64,000 nt of DNA. Source: Pantoea sp. Lij88. Lineage in GTDB: Bacteria > Pseudomonadota > Gammaproteobacteria > Enterobacterales > Enterobacteriaceae. Every line of letters starts with the position of its first letter. Positions within the stretch are counted from its first letter, which is position 1. The notes below the pieces were generated by a model that was not told the DNA's origin, made no database searches, and was given only the letters and a program-made list of their open reading frames with translations. This document shows positions 1-9,506 of the stretch, in pieces. The stretch is taken from the NCBI RefSeq assembly GCF_030062155.1, contig NZ_CP118268.1:62001-126000 (forward strand), in the 5' to 3' direction. A program made the translations under genes and the position numbers.

Positions 1-2
1 TG

Positions 3-794
3 CCGGTACTGGGCCGGACTGAGACCGATGTTCAGGCAACCGGGGCGCAGAGCGTGACCGTTGAAGATTCGATGTCGATGGTGCATGCCTCACGCGGTTC
101 GCTGAACCCGGCTTCACCGCATCTGAAATCTGAACCAGCGCTGGTGGCCTCACTTGCTAAGGCCACCCTGCCAGACAGCGTGGTTGACTGGTCGGGCATG
201 GTAGCCGATTACAGCCGCATCCGTGATGCCATTGAAGGAGTGTTCCCGGCGTTTGAAAACTTTAACGAGCGCATTAAGCATCCGGGTGGATTCCGGCTTC
301 ATAATGCAGCCTCAGAACGCGTCTGGCTGACACCTTCCGGCCGTGCGCAGTTTCAGGTGATGCAGGGCATTAATGAAGATCCCCGCTCGCTGAAATGCCA
401 TGACCTGGTCCTTACCACTTTGCGCAGTCATGACCAGTACAACACCACGCTGTATGGGCTGAATGACCGTTATCGTGGCGTCACAGGCCGCCGCGATGTG
501 CTGTTTATCAATGCGGAAGAGGCGGAGAAACGCCAGCTGCGGGTCGGTGACCGTGTCGATCTGATGGCGCTGGATCCGGATGGCAATCCCACTTCTCGCC
601 AGATGAAAAACCTGACCATTGTGATTATTGATATGGCCTCAGGTTCGGTCGGCGCTTACTACCCGGAGGCCAATGTGATGGTGCCGCTCGACAGCCATGA
701 TACGAAAAGCGGCATCCCCGCTTATAAAAGCATTCCCATCTCTATGACGCGCGTCACCGACGAGACCCAGACAACCTCAGGCGTTTTACGCTAG
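3..794 (+). CDS. FdhF/YdeP-family molybdopterin oxidoreductase, C-terminal part (5' end outside window)
   Basis: An open frame enters from the left edge with no start codon and ends at TAG; about 263 residues are visible, against roughly 760 for the family. The visible part holds the end of the catalytic region and the C-terminal molybdopterin-dinucleotide-binding barrel. Segments such as SMVHASRGSLNPASPHLKSE, LTTLRSHDQYNTTLYGLNDR and the final VGDRVDLMALDPDG match my recollection of E. coli YdeP, an acid-resistance-linked relative of formate dehydrogenase H. The substrate is not known from sequence. The internal GTG at 54 is not a real start, because homologous sequence continues upstream of it. 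Confidence 0.8.
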   Translation, partial: PVLGRTETDVQATGAQSVTVEDSMSMVHASRGSLNPASPHLKSEPALVASLAKATLPDSVVDWSGMVADYSRIRDAIEGVFPAFENFNERIKHPGGFRLHNAASERVWLTPSGRAQFQVMQGINEDPRSLKCHDLVLTTLRSHDQYNTTLYGLNDRYRGVTGRRDVLFINAEEAEKRQLRVGDRVDLMALDPDGNPTSRQMKNLTIVIIDMASGSVGAYYPEANVMVPLDSHDTKSGIPAYKSIPISMTRVTDETQTTSGVLR

Positions 795-1036
795 TTACAG
801 GTAGTCAGACAGTGAATGTTGCCAGCGTGGCCGGTTCTCCGGTCACGCTGTTTTTGCTTTTAAGCCCTGCAGACAGACTTCTATTGATCCTTTCTCCCTG
901 TTTTAGCGCCTGAAAGCACCCGGCGTGAAGCAACGCTGGCACCATCATCGTATACACTACAATCCTGAAAACGGCTCCATCAACGATCGTCTCTTTTTGT
1001 CTGCGCAGATATTCAGCGCCCTACCGGAAAAATGCC

Positions 1037-2152
1037 ATGTTTCACCTGATTTTCAGCTTACCGAGCTGGTATGTAATTGCGCGCGTCATTATTCCGTTGT
1101 CTTTGCCACTGGCCATTAAGATCCTGCTTTCCGCACTGGTGCTGCTGGCCTCACAATATCTGCTCATAAGCCGTTTTACTTCGGGCGGGATATTTTCCGC
1201 TGAAATGCCCCGCATCGTTATCATCCTGTTTAACTGGGCATACAGCACCGTGCTGCTGCTGGCGCTGCTTCAGATAATGATGGATGCGGTCATGCTGATC
1301 GCCCTGCTATTGCGGCATCCGTTTGAGCTGATTCCCGGTGTTCGCTATCTGGCGGTGGTGCTGGCAATGGCGCTGGCTGCCTTTGGCGTACAGCAGGCGA
1401 TACGGGTGCCGCCGGTCAAAGAGGTGACGCTGGTGCTGCCCCATCTTCCGGCTGAGTTCGAGGGTTATCAGCTGCTGCAGCTGACCGACCTGCACATCAC
1501 CCGGCTGTTTAATCGTGCGTGGACCGCCGCGATGGTTGAGCGGGCGATGTCTCTTAAAGCCGATCTGATAGTGGTAACGGGCGATGTGATCGATGGCAGC
1601 CTGGAGCATCGGCGGCATGACGTTGCGCCGCTACGCGGGCTGGCAGCGCCTGATGGCGTATGGGCTATCACCGGCAATCATGAATATTTCTTCCATCAGG
1701 CGATCTGGACGGCCCACCTGGCCTCACTCGGACTTCAGCCTCTGCTCAACAGTCATACCGTAATCCAGCGCGGCTCCGCAAAGCTGGTGATTGCCGGCCT
1801 GCCGGATGCGTCTGCAGCGGGCAGAAACGCAACCGGCCCGGATCTGGCCCGCGCGCTGGAGCAGGCGCCTGACAACGCGCCGGTGATCCTGCTGGATCAT
1901 CAGCCACGCAATGCCCGCCAGAATGCAGCGCAGGGTGTGGATGTCCAGCTCTCCGGTCATACGCATGGCGGCCTGATTATTGGCCTGGACCGGCTGTTTG
2001 CGAAACCCAACGCCGGATTTGTGTCCGGGCTTTATCAGGTCGGTGGGATGCAGCTCTATGTGAATAACGGCACTGCACTCTGGCCCGGCATGGCGGTCAG
2101 GCTGGGTCGTCCCTCGGAACTGACCCGGATTACTCTGCGCCGACAGCCGTAA
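1037..2152 (+). CDS. membrane-anchored metallophosphoesterase (YkuE/YaeI-like)
   Basis: 371 residues. The first ~120 residues are hydrophobic and contain about four membrane segments, followed by a calcineurin-type phosphoesterase domain. The metal-binding motifs appear in order: LTDLHI (~res 150), VVTGDVIDG (~176), GNHEYF (~213) and LSGHTHGG (~302). Family members hydrolyse phosphoesters, for example of lipid intermediates, with the catalytic domain facing outward or inward depending on topology; the substrate here is unknown. It is a single-gene unit, with the next gene starting 77 bp downstream behind its own ribosome-binding site. An in-frame alternative start was not seen; ATG 1032 is out of frame. 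Confidence 0.85.
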   Translation: MFHLIFSLPSWYVIARVIIPLSLPLAIKILLSALVLLASQYLLISRFTSGGIFSAEMPRIVIILFNWAYSTVLLLALLQIMMDAVMLIALLLRHPFELIPGVRYLAVVLAMALAAFGVQQAIRVPPVKEVTLVLPHLPAEFEGYQLLQLTDLHITRLFNRAWTAAMVERAMSLKADLIVVTGDVIDGSLEHRRHDVAPLRGLAAPDGVWAITGNHEYFFHQAIWTAHLASLGLQPLLNSHTVIQRGSAKLVIAGLPDASAAGRNATGPDLARALEQAPDNAPVILLDHQPRNARQNAAQGVDVQLSGHTHGGLIIGLDRLFAKPNAGFVSGLYQVGGMQLYVNNGTALWPGMAVRLGRPSELTRITLRRQP

Positions 2153-2229
2153 TCGCGTGACAAAATAGCCTCAGTAAAGTGCGGTTTTCGCAGGTGTGCA
2201 TAAGCTTGAGTGAAACAAAGGAGATCACC

Positions 2230-3030
2230 ATGACGATGCTATGTACCGCCTGCGGGACCGCTTATCTTTCTGATGCCCCCAGGCAGCACTGTAAAATCTG
2301 TGAGGATGAACGTCAGTATGTTCCGGCTGCGGGTCAGCGCTGGATCGCGTTTGATGAACTGCGCGGCAGCCATGCCAATAAGTGGACGGCCCATAGCGAT
2401 GCGCTGCTAAGCCTTAAAACCGTGCCCGAATTTGCCATCAACCAGCGCGCTTTTCTGCTGCGCACGCCGCACGGCAATGTGCTCTGGGACTGCATAGCCA
2501 ACCTGGATGACGCCACTTATACGCTGATTGCGGCGCTGGGCGGCATTGATGCTATCGCGATTTCACATCCGCACTACTACACCACCATGCAGGAGTGGGC
2601 TGAGGCGTTTAACGCGCCCATTCATTTGCATGCCCGCGATCGGCAATGGATTGTGCGGGAAAGTCCGCATATCCAGCTCTGGGAGGGCGAGTCGCTGACG
2701 TTGATGCCGGATGTGACGCTGTTAAGGCTGGGGGGCCATTTTCCCGGCGGCAGCGTACTGCACTGGGATGAGGGCGAAGGGGTGATGCTGGCAGGTGACA
2801 TAATTCAGGTCACGCCGGGTGCCCATAGCGTGTCATTTATGTGGAGCTACCCGAATATGCTGCCGCTGTCAGCCGCCACCGTGGGCGACATCATGCATCG
2901 GCTCTCGGGCGTGACGTTCGGACAGCTTTATGGCGCGTTTGAAGGGCAGGATATTCATCAGCAGGCGAAAGAGAAAGTGATGCGGTCGGGAGAGAAGTAT
3001 CTGGCCTGTCTGCAGGATCACCAGGCATAG
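2230..3030 (+). CDS. MBL-fold metallo-hydrolase with N-terminal Cys motif
   Basis: 266 residues. The start is placed at ATG 2230 because AAAGGAGATCACC gives a strong Shine-Dalgarno at ideal spacing; the frame also extends 17 codons upstream but without such a site. The protein opens with a four-Cys element (LCTACGTAY...HCKIC) that may bind a metal. A metallo-beta-lactamase fold follows, with SHPHYY (~res 118), GGHFPGGS (~173) and LAGDII (~195) supplying metal ligands. The HxHxDH motif is incomplete (HPHYYT), so activity cannot be assumed. A bidirectional hairpin separates it from the convergent MCP gene. Confidence 0.8.
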   Translation: MTMLCTACGTAYLSDAPRQHCKICEDERQYVPAAGQRWIAFDELRGSHANKWTAHSDALLSLKTVPEFAINQRAFLLRTPHGNVLWDCIANLDDATYTLIAALGGIDAIAISHPHYYTTMQEWAEAFNAPIHLHARDRQWIVRESPHIQLWEGESLTLMPDVTLLRLGGHFPGGSVLHWDEGEGVMLAGDIIQVTPGAHSVSFMWSYPNMLPLSAATVGDIMHRLSGVTFGQLYGAFEGQDIHQQAKEKVMRSGEKYLACLQDHQA

Positions 3031-3053
3031 CCGGCGATAGTCGCAGTGAAGAG

Positions 3054-3083
3054 AACAGCCGCCCACCGGGGACGGCTGTTTTA
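3054..3083. terminator. bidirectional terminator between MBL and MCP genes
   Basis: Inverted arms AACAGCCG (3054-3061) and CGGCTGTT (3073-3080) are followed by TT on the + side, with AA preceding the hairpin on the - side. The hairpin sits between two convergent genes. Confidence 0.6.
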
Positions 3084-3088
3084 ACCCT

Positions 3089-5014
3089 TTATGCGGTCTG
3101 GAATACCGCGACCATGGTTCGTAACTGCCCTGCGCGCGCGGCGAGTTCATCAGCAGAGGACGCTGACTCTTCTACCAGCACGGCGTTCTGCTGCGTGACC
3201 TGATCCATCTGGTTCACCGCAATATTGACCTGCGAGATACCGCTGCTCTGCTCTTCAGATGACGCTGAGATATCGCGCATCAGCTGTGAGGTCTGTTCAA
3301 TCGCGCTGACGCTCTGCTTCACTTTGTCGCCTGCGTTCTGCGCCATAGAGATCCCTTCCTGCGCATGACCAACTGACTGCTCGATCAGGCTCTTAATCTC
3401 TTTCGCCGCACTGGCTGAACGTTGTGCCAGCGCACGCACTTCCGACGCGACAACCGCAAAACCTTTGCCCTGCTCACCGGCGCGTGCCGCTTCAACGGCC
3501 GCATTCAGTGCCAGAATATTGGTCTGGAAGGCGATGCTGTCGATCACAGAAGTGATCTCTTCAATTTTCCCTGAGCTGCCACGGATTTTGTGCATGGTTT
3601 CCATCACCGAATCCATCGCTGCACCACTTGAGAGTGCCGCCTGCGTGGCTGATTCTGCGCGGTCAGAAGCAAAGCGCGTGTTATCGGCGTTCTGCTGAAT
3701 GATTGACGCCAGTTGTTCCATACTGGCTGCTGTTTCAGCCAGTGACGCGGCCTGCTGTTCAGTACGAGACGAGAGATCGCCATTGCCGCGGGCAATCTCT
3801 TCTGAGGAGTTAGCGATGGTGGCCGCGTTACCTTTGATATCCGAAACCAGCTGAGCCAGACGCTCCTGCATCCTCATCAGTGCATTCAGTAACTCAGCCA
3901 TTTCATTGCTGCCGGAAACGGTCAGTACTGCCGTCAGATCGCCTGCCGCCACGCGGCTTGCAACTTCGACAGCTTCTTTTACCGGGCGAGTCACCGAACG
4001 GGTGATCATCACGGCGACGACAACGGCCAGCAGCGCGACGGCCAGCAGACCTGCCAGCAACACATACTGTGACTGGCGCTTCGCATCGATCTGCACATCC
4101 ATCATCTCTTGCAGTCGGGTACTAGTTTGATCACCCAGTTCTGAATATCGGTTGATCGCCTGAGTAAACACCCGCACGTATTCAACCGGTGCCACAGTGG
4201 CGTGCCCGCTCACAAACACGCTATCAGCCAGCTGCAAGGCGCCCTGAGCCTGCTGATTTGCATCCTGTGCCAGACCGGAGAAAGAGGTTTTCAGAGCCGG
4301 CTCAATAGAAAACACCTTGTCCAGATTGCTGTTGAACTGAGCCAGAGCCGTTCTGCCATTATCAATCTGGAACGCCAGGCGGCTGCGATCGGTATCAGTG
4401 ATGTTTCCGCTCGCAAGCAGTGATGTTCCATTGGCACGAATCTGACCCAGCGTTTCGGTCAGCAACGGCAGGCGGCTGTAGATGCTGACGATCAGCTGAT
4501 AAGTATTCAAGTCCGCATCCAGCGACAGCTGATAGAAATCCAGCACATCCTGATTCATATCCAACAAAACCTGAATCAGGTGGGCATGGCGTGTCAGGCT
4601 GGTTGCCAGCGTCAGCTTGCCACTATTGATATCATTCTGCAGCTGACCCCATTCCTGATTTACCCTCTGCAGCGACTTCAGCGGTTGAGCCTGCCCGTCA
4701 TCCTTACGCAGGTCGTCAGCAATCGTGCTGGATAAGGTATTTATTTGCGAGACCAGATCCAAACGGGGTGCGTTATCAGGCTTGTTAAGTGAGATAGCAA
4801 TCGCGCTCTCTGCACGGTGACGCTGAAGCAGGTTGAGGAGTTTAAGCACTTTTTTCTCAACAGGTATACCGGATAGTTCCACTTGCTTGGTATCAATAAG
4901 CTGGTTGCCCGTCTGAATAAACAGAAAGGTAGGTAAAATAAACAGAACCAGTGCAAAAGATCCCAAGAGGAGGAATTTCGCTGGCAGATTAATGCGGTCG
5001 AGTAATTTCTTCAT
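3089..5014 (-). CDS. methyl-accepting chemotaxis protein, long periplasmic domain
   Basis: 641 residues from ATG 5014 ([14 protein letters not shown]). The frame is open 37 codons further upstream, but that stretch is not protein-like. TM1 lies at ~14-34, followed by a ~280-residue all-helical periplasmic sensor whose opening ([19 protein letters not shown]) looks like a NIT-type helical bundle. TM2 is at ~318-338, then a HAMP domain and a long MCP signalling hairpin whose tip carries [20 protein letters not shown]. The C terminus ends AVFQTA with no NWETF-type pentapeptide, so it would depend on other receptors for CheR/CheB docking. The ligand is unknown. No sigma-28 site was found upstream. 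Confidence 0.92.
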   Translation of the reverse strand: MKKLLDRINLPAKFLLLGSFALVLFILPTFLFIQTGNQLIDTKQVELSGIPVEKKVLKLLNLLQRHRAESAIAISLNKPDNAPRLDLVSQINTLSSTIADDLRKDDGQAQPLKSLQRVNQEWGQLQNDINSGKLTLATSLTRHAHLIQVLLDMNQDVLDFYQLSLDADLNTYQLIVSIYSRLPLLTETLGQIRANGTSLLASGNITDTDRSRLAFQIDNGRTALAQFNSNLDKVFSIEPALKTSFSGLAQDANQQAQGALQLADSVFVSGHATVAPVEYVRVFTQAINRYSELGDQTSTRLQEMMDVQIDAKRQSQYVLLAGLLAVALLAVVVAVMITRSVTRPVKEAVEVASRVAAGDLTAVLTVSGSNEMAELLNALMRMQERLAQLVSDIKGNAATIANSSEEIARGNGDLSSRTEQQAASLAETAASMEQLASIIQQNADNTRFASDRAESATQAALSSGAAMDSVMETMHKIRGSSGKIEEITSVIDSIAFQTNILALNAAVEAARAGEQGKGFAVVASEVRALAQRSASAAKEIKSLIEQSVGHAQEGISMAQNAGDKVKQSVSAIEQTSQLMRDISASSEEQSSGISQVNIAVNQMDQVTQQNAVLVEESASSADELAARAGQLRTMVAVFQTA

Positions 5015-5616
5015 TCTTATTCGCTCTGATGTGTGAGGCGTGCAGTGAGTAGTGCACAAAATAGGTTGTGTATTATTATTTTTTACTTTTCTTTTACATA
5101 GCCAGTGGTGCCTCATGCAGCGCAATGTCGCTATGAAGAAAGCAGTTTCGTTTGAAGATCAGAAATACTTATAACAACAAAAAGGAGTATAGATCGCGCA
5201 CCGTTATTTTACAGTGAATAAAATGACGATATTTACTGCAAGGTTAGCTTAAGCTAAATGTAAAAATAGTGATACTTATCATCAGCATGAAAAATCACCA
5301 CTGCGATTAACACATTAAGTCGTTAGCCTGACTTCAGCATTATTGTTTTGAAAATAAAGAAATTCAAGCTGGCTCAGAAATGAGCCGATAACAGATATCC
5401 TGACTATATCTGATTAATTATCATTCCACTCTTCGCTGTAAGTAAATCTTCGCTAAAATAACCACCACAAGAATATAACCCCAAAGAGGTAGTCATATTA
5501 TAATAATGAAATCGATTTCATTTTAGTTTATTTCAGGGGGAAGGGTCTCATTAATCCGGATGAAAGATAAAAAAAAGCCCCCACAGTGTGGAGGCCATGA
5601 TGTTACTGCTTAACGG
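5015..5616. other. AT-rich intergenic region upstream of MCP gene
   Basis: Non-coding. It should contain the promoter of the leftward MCP gene that starts at 5014, but no convincing -35/-10 pair or FliA site could be read on the minus strand. The right end holds the terminator of the next MCP gene (5569-5596). No protein-like frame was seen. Confidence 0.5.
5569..5596 (-). terminator. Rho-independent terminator of the second MCP gene
   Basis: Read on the minus strand: a GCCTCCAC/GTGGGGGC stem with a short loop, followed by eight T. It lies 20 bp past the MCP stop. Confidence 0.8.
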
Positions 5617-7275
5617 TTAAAAACTTTCCCAGTTCGCCTTCGTCATGTCGACGGTCTGGCGCTCAGGCTGCTTTGCCTGCAATACCGGACGACGCAACGC
5701 TGCGGTTTGCTGCGGCTGTGTGATACGTTGATGACTCTCCAGTGTAAAGGTCGCCACCAGCCCTGCCAGCGTCTCTGCCTGCTCCTGCAGCGACTTAGAA
5801 GCAGATGAGGCCTCTTCCACCAGCGAGGCGTTCTGCTGCGTCACCTCATCCATCTGGCCAATCGCCTGATGAACCTGCTCAATACCTTTGCTCTGCTCAG
5901 ACGTTGCCGCGGCAATCTCATTGACCAGATCGGCTACCTGCTGAATCGCCTGGCGAACATTTTCACTGTTTGCACCAACGCCGTTGGCCTGCTCTAAACC
6001 GTGCTCAACCTGTGAAACCGACGTAGAGATCAGGTCTTTGATTTCACGGGCAGCAGACGAGGAGCGCTGCGCCAGATTACGCACTTCTGAGGCGACAACG
6101 GCGAAGCCGCGGCCATGCTCACCGGCACGCGCTGCTTCGACGGCCGCATTCAGTGCCAGAATATTGGTCTGGAACGCGATGCCTTCAATCAGCCCGGTAA
6201 TTTCAGAGATTTTGGCAGAACTGCCGCGGATCTCATCCATAGTGCTGAGCATCTGCTTCACTGCCGATCCATTCTGGATGGACATGTTATTAGCGTTATT
6301 TACCAGGGTGCTGGCCTGATGGGCACCTTCTGAGTTCTGTCGAACCGTTTCGCTCAGGGTTGCCATACTGGCAGACGTCTGCTCCAGTGAAGCAGCCTGT
6401 TCTTCCGTACGCGCAGAGAGATCTTCGTTACCCGCCGCAATCTGCGTTGAACCGGTACTGACCGACTGTGCGGAATGACTGACCGAGAGCAGCGTGCCAG
6501 AAACGCGGGCCAGCAGCTGGTTAAATGCCATCGCTGTTTTGCTAATCTCATCCTTACCGCGGACTTCTGCGGTATGGGTCAGGTCAAGCGTATGGCTGAC
6601 CTGCGTCATGGTATTAACCATGCCTGAGAGGCTCTTTTTAATGCCCAGAATCACTTTGGCAGAGAAAGCAGCCAGTATCAGAATAAGCAGCAGTGACCCG
6701 CCAGACATCATCCACAACGTCTGATTATAAATGCGCTTGTTTTCTACCCTGAGCTGTTCGCCGATATCAATGTTCAGCTGAATCTGACGGGTGAAATCGG
6801 CTTCCATTTTACGGGCTGCAGCACCCACGCCATTCTCGCTCTGTAACAGCGGCAGTGTGACCGCATCATTATGGGCGCGGGACGCAGCATAAAACGCCGG
6901 CAATGCGCTGCGAACCGCATCCAGGTTTTTATTAGCCTGCACGGTCATCTCTTTATCTTCATCACTGGAGATATCGTTAGCCATGTAGTAATCATTGAGT
7001 GACTTGATCTGCGTCAGCAGATTATCGATGCGCTCTTCCGCTGCCGGGAATTTAGTCGCGTCACTGGTGCTGTGGTGACGATAAAGCGCAATGCCTAACT
7101 GATTGGTTACGCTGATCGATTTATTAAGATCGCGGATGCTGGGTATCGCGTTCATCTGTACATATTCAAAACGGGACTGAAAGCCCGAAATAACTGATAA
7201 AGAGATAATCACCAATGCAATAAGTGACATTGCAAGCAGTGAGAAAATCAATACCAGACGTTGTGTAATAGTCAT
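5617..7275 (-). CDS. methyl-accepting chemotaxis protein with NWESF tail
   Basis: 552 residues. The start chosen is ATG 7275 (MTITQRL), preceded by GGGGGC; the frame could also open at TTG 7290. Order: TM1 ~7-29, a ~150-residue periplasmic four-helix-bundle sensor, TM2 ~190-208, HAMP, and a signalling domain with [20 protein letters not shown]. The C terminus is NWESF, a close variant of the NWETF pentapeptide that tethers CheR and CheB in major enterobacterial receptors. That tail suggests a self-sufficient, high-abundance-type receptor, unlike the other two MCPs in the window. A sigma-28 promoter lies 55-81 bp upstream. Confidence 0.95.
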   Translation of the reverse strand: MTITQRLVLIFSLLAMSLIALVIISLSVISGFQSRFEYVQMNAIPSIRDLNKSISVTNQLGIALYRHHSTSDATKFPAAEERIDNLLTQIKSLNDYYMANDISSDEDKEMTVQANKNLDAVRSALPAFYAASRAHNDAVTLPLLQSENGVGAAARKMEADFTRQIQLNIDIGEQLRVENKRIYNQTLWMMSGGSLLLILILAAFSAKVILGIKKSLSGMVNTMTQVSHTLDLTHTAEVRGKDEISKTAMAFNQLLARVSGTLLSVSHSAQSVSTGSTQIAAGNEDLSARTEEQAASLEQTSASMATLSETVRQNSEGAHQASTLVNNANNMSIQNGSAVKQMLSTMDEIRGSSAKISEITGLIEGIAFQTNILALNAAVEAARAGEHGRGFAVVASEVRNLAQRSSSAAREIKDLISTSVSQVEHGLEQANGVGANSENVRQAIQQVADLVNEIAAATSEQSKGIEQVHQAIGQMDEVTQQNASLVEEASSASKSLQEQAETLAGLVATFTLESHQRITQPQQTAALRRPVLQAKQPERQTVDMTKANWESF

Positions 7276-7917
7276 ACTTGCCCCCGGCAAAAAAGATTAA
7301 TTTGAACATGGTGTAAAGCTGGATCGTTTATATCGGCGTTTGTCGGCGGGCCTTTAATTAATCGCGCGCGATATATTTTTTTATTTTTCCTTGCGAATGC
7401 GACAAAGTGTGCCAGGCAGAAAAAACCCCCAAGCCTTGATTGACTTTCATTTTGACATACCCTCTTACACTTCCTCACATCCGTAAAATCCCCCTTTTTT
7501 CCAGGAATCAATTTTCTACTGCGAAATGGTCATAATTACGCAACAGCCGTCATATAGAGAGCCCTGATAATTAGCGCACTAATTCAATAGGGTAACTGAC
7601 GATAATTGTTAACGTACGGACGCTTTGAACACGCTAAATCTCGCCTCTGATTCAACTGTGACAGGGTAAAGAATGCGTAAGGGCCGCAGAGGACAAAAGC
7701 CAGAAAGCCTGGCTGACATCAGTTCTTCTGATAGGTGAGAGAAGGGCTACCCGATGCCTGACAGATACCTGAATGAGATTTTAGCCATTTGTGTCAGGAC
7801 CAGATTAAATCAGCGAAATCACTGGCGGAATGCTGATTCTGGTCTATGCTCACTGGCCCGACCAGGCTTTAGTCTGTTGGATAGCAATAACGCTTAAAAT
7901 AAAAAAAGGTAGTTGTC
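7276..7917. other. intergenic region between MCP and small gene
   Basis: Non-coding. It contains the FliA promoter for the leftward MCP. A 21-codon frame beginning near 7673 has no usable ribosome-binding site and was not called. Nothing else is recognisable. Confidence 0.5.
7330..7356 (-). promoter_or_regulatory. sigma-28 (FliA) promoter of the NWESF MCP
   Basis: On the minus strand: TAAA-N15-GCCGATAT, against the FliA consensus TAAA-N15-GCCGATAA. Only the last base differs and the spacing is exact. The element lies 55 bp upstream of the MCP start. Confidence 0.88.
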
Positions 7918-8247
7918 ATGGATTTAGCCACATTTGAAACCAGAACGGGTCTTTGGCCACACATGCAGTTTACGGATGTTGAATATGACGTTTGCAGCAC
8001 TGGCGTTGAGATCTATGCCATTGATGTCAGCCGTCAGACCAAGAGCAAGCTGTTCATCTGTCGCGTCAGTAGCGAGCAGCAGGCAGCGGCGCTGACAGCG
8101 CAGTTCAAAGAGTGGTTGCCGAAGTTAAAGCTCAAAAAACGTAAAGTCGCACTGAACCTGGCACGCATGGCCTGCGACAAGAGTTATCCTGCCAACCCTA
8201 AATTCCAGGATCGTTCTGACATGCGCCGGAACACCTCCAGGCTCTGA
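7918..8247 (+). CDS. small hypothetical protein
   Basis: 109 residues, preceded by AAGGTAGTTGTC, a usable ribosome-binding site. The family is not recognised. The N-terminal two thirds look like a mixed alpha/beta fold (FTDVEYDV, VEIYAIDVS, SKLFICRVS); the C-terminal third is basic (KLKLKKRKV, MRRNTSRL) and may bind nucleic acid or be disordered. No signal peptide or membrane segment. It stands alone, convergent with the LexA-box gene. Confidence 0.6.
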   Translation: MDLATFETRTGLWPHMQFTDVEYDVCSTGVEIYAIDVSRQTKSKLFICRVSSEQQAAALTAQFKEWLPKLKLKKRKVALNLARMACDKSYPANPKFQDRSDMRRNTSRL

Positions 8248-8313
8248 TGCCCAATCCAGCCTGCGCATGTGGCAGCAGGCAGGCTGAAAAGGGTATGCGG
8301 CTCTGCGGCACGC

Positions 8314-8547
8314 TTAATCGCGCGCCGCAGGAACCTGAAACAGCCGATATTCCCCCGCCTCGATCGAAATATCACTGAAAGTACTGATATGCATCTCTAT
8401 CCACGTATTCGCGGCGCGAAGCGTGTGAGGTGAATTGCGCTGTGCAAGTTCAGCAACAAAGTCCTGGGTGCTCACCGTACACTGACCGGAATCATCCCGC
8501 CTCATCGACTCTCTGAATGCTATCCAGACCTCATCATCCTGTGACAT
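8314..8547 (-). CDS. small putative SOS-regulated protein
   Basis: 77 residues, soluble and mildly acidic, preceded by GAGGTAAATGAG. The family is not recognised. The C-terminal half (RAANTWIEMHISTFSDIS...GEYRLFQV) looks like a compact conserved unit. The upstream region carries a perfect LexA-type palindrome overlapping a plausible sigma-70 promoter, so it is inferred to be induced by DNA damage. It is not similar to DinI, UmuD, SulA or toxin families that I can recall. The function is open. Confidence 0.65.
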   Translation of the reverse strand: MSQDDEVWIAFRESMRRDDSGQCTVSTQDFVAELAQRNSPHTLRAANTWIEMHISTFSDISIEAGEYRLFQVPAARD

Positions 8548-8583
8548 CTCATTTACCTCACAACGGCTCTCAGTTAAAATTAA

Positions 8584-8599
8584 CTGTATATATAAACAG
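8584..8599 (-). promoter_or_regulatory. LexA (SOS) box upstream of the 77-residue gene
   Basis: CTGTATATATAAACAG matches the LexA core CTGT-N8-ACAG exactly and continues into the extended consensus on both sides (TAACTG...CAGTA). It begins 36 bp before the ATG of the leftward gene. Confidence 0.85.
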
Positions 8600-8624
8600 T
8601 ATAATTATTCCCTGAAGCGGTCAA
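8598..8624 (-). promoter_or_regulatory. candidate sigma-70 promoter overlapping the LexA box
   Basis: Minus strand: TTGACC (-35), a 15-base spacer, then TATACT (-10), whose edge overlaps the LexA box. The hexamers are good but the spacer is short. Confidence 0.45.
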
Positions 8625-8863
8625 GTTTGCCCTGAAAACCGGTGACAAATCGCTAAGCGAGCCAGAAATAACGGCCATTTTTAGCATCAGCCTATGGCTT
8701 GAAGAGACTTTAATCCTAATCCTAGAAATCGTTTTCATAACGAACTAAGCCGTTGATTAAAAACAACAACTCCATTTGTTAGTTTTTTAATTATTTGATA
8801 TCTAAATAAAAAAACGGTTAACCGTAGCGGCATAAAACCCGGTTTTGCCTTATCTTTAAATGG

Positions 8864-8939
8864 CTCTGTAATGAAATCCACTTCTTTTACAGAGTGAATT
8901 GACTCCTACCCTTGCCCCCTTTTACAGGGGGCACTTTTT
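8864..8939 (+). ncRNA. candidate small RNA 3' part (hairpin plus intrinsic terminator)
   Basis: Hairpin CTCTGTAA (8864-8871) / TTACAGAG (8887-8894), then a 19-base single-stranded spacer, then a terminator stem GCCCCCT (8914-8920) / AGGGGGC (8926-8932) followed by AC and TTTTT. The architecture is that of an enterobacterial sRNA 3' end. The promoter and 5' end cannot be fixed; the upstream sequence is very AT-rich. Confidence 0.35.
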
Positions 8940-9284
8940 CAGATAACGCAGATGTCGACATCCGCCTGTCACTGCAGACCGGCAACGTTTGCGCGCTCCG
9001 AAAGAATGTGGTAACGATGTTAACGGACTGTCTGGAAAAATGGTGGATTTGTAACCTGATAATTCATTAGCCGGCCTTAAATCTCCAGACGCTCAAAACA
9101 GCTGATTGAATATAAAGGCAATTTTCTGAAATATCAGAGAAACTGATTTTTACCCGTCCGAAAACCTTGCCACAACAACATGGTAAGGAGAGTAAAAAAC
9201 GCGTAATAATCAGGCACTACCGGATTGACCGGCGCCTCACCAGGGATGCCGTAACGTTATAATAATGCGCTATATCTGCTGTTC

Positions 9285-9308
9285 GCCCCCGCGCTTGCGG
9301 GGGCTTTT
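9285..9308 (+). terminator. strong intrinsic terminator with no upstream gene
   Basis: GCCCCCGC (9285-9292), loop GCTT, GCGGGGGC (9297-9304), then TTTT. It lies 200 bp before the BLUF-EAL gene and 1 kb after the last + strand gene, so its transcript is unknown. Confidence 0.75.
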
Positions 9309-9506
9309 ATTGCCCTTCTGTCGCCACGCCCGATTCATGCCGCTGCGTGCTCCACCTACCCGACGCTCGAAACCTTAAGACTTCCCTGGACCTATGGTCA
9401 GATTGATGCCGCAAGCATAACGGCATCATGGGCGCAGTTGTGCCCTTAACCATCAATTTTTCTGTGGTATGGTTAATCAGTAACTTCCTGCCATGTGAGT
9501 CTGCTT

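Larger units (their letters stand above)
8600..9506. other. 900-bp gene-free region with two strong terminators
   Basis: No protein-like frame on either strand. The stretch contains a hairpin plus terminator at 8864-8939 and an isolated strong terminator at 9285-9308. Neither follows a coding gene on the same strand, since the nearest + gene ends at 8247. Small RNAs are a possible explanation; none was recognised by family. Confidence 0.5.

Noticed and set aside
925..1119. 64-codon frame overlapping the metallophosphoesterase start
   Set aside because: No ribosome-binding site and out-of-frame overlap with a supported gene.
5373..5398. GCCGATAA on the plus strand as a sigma-28 promoter
   Set aside because: The -35 element at the right distance reads CAAG, not TAAA, and no rightward gene follows.
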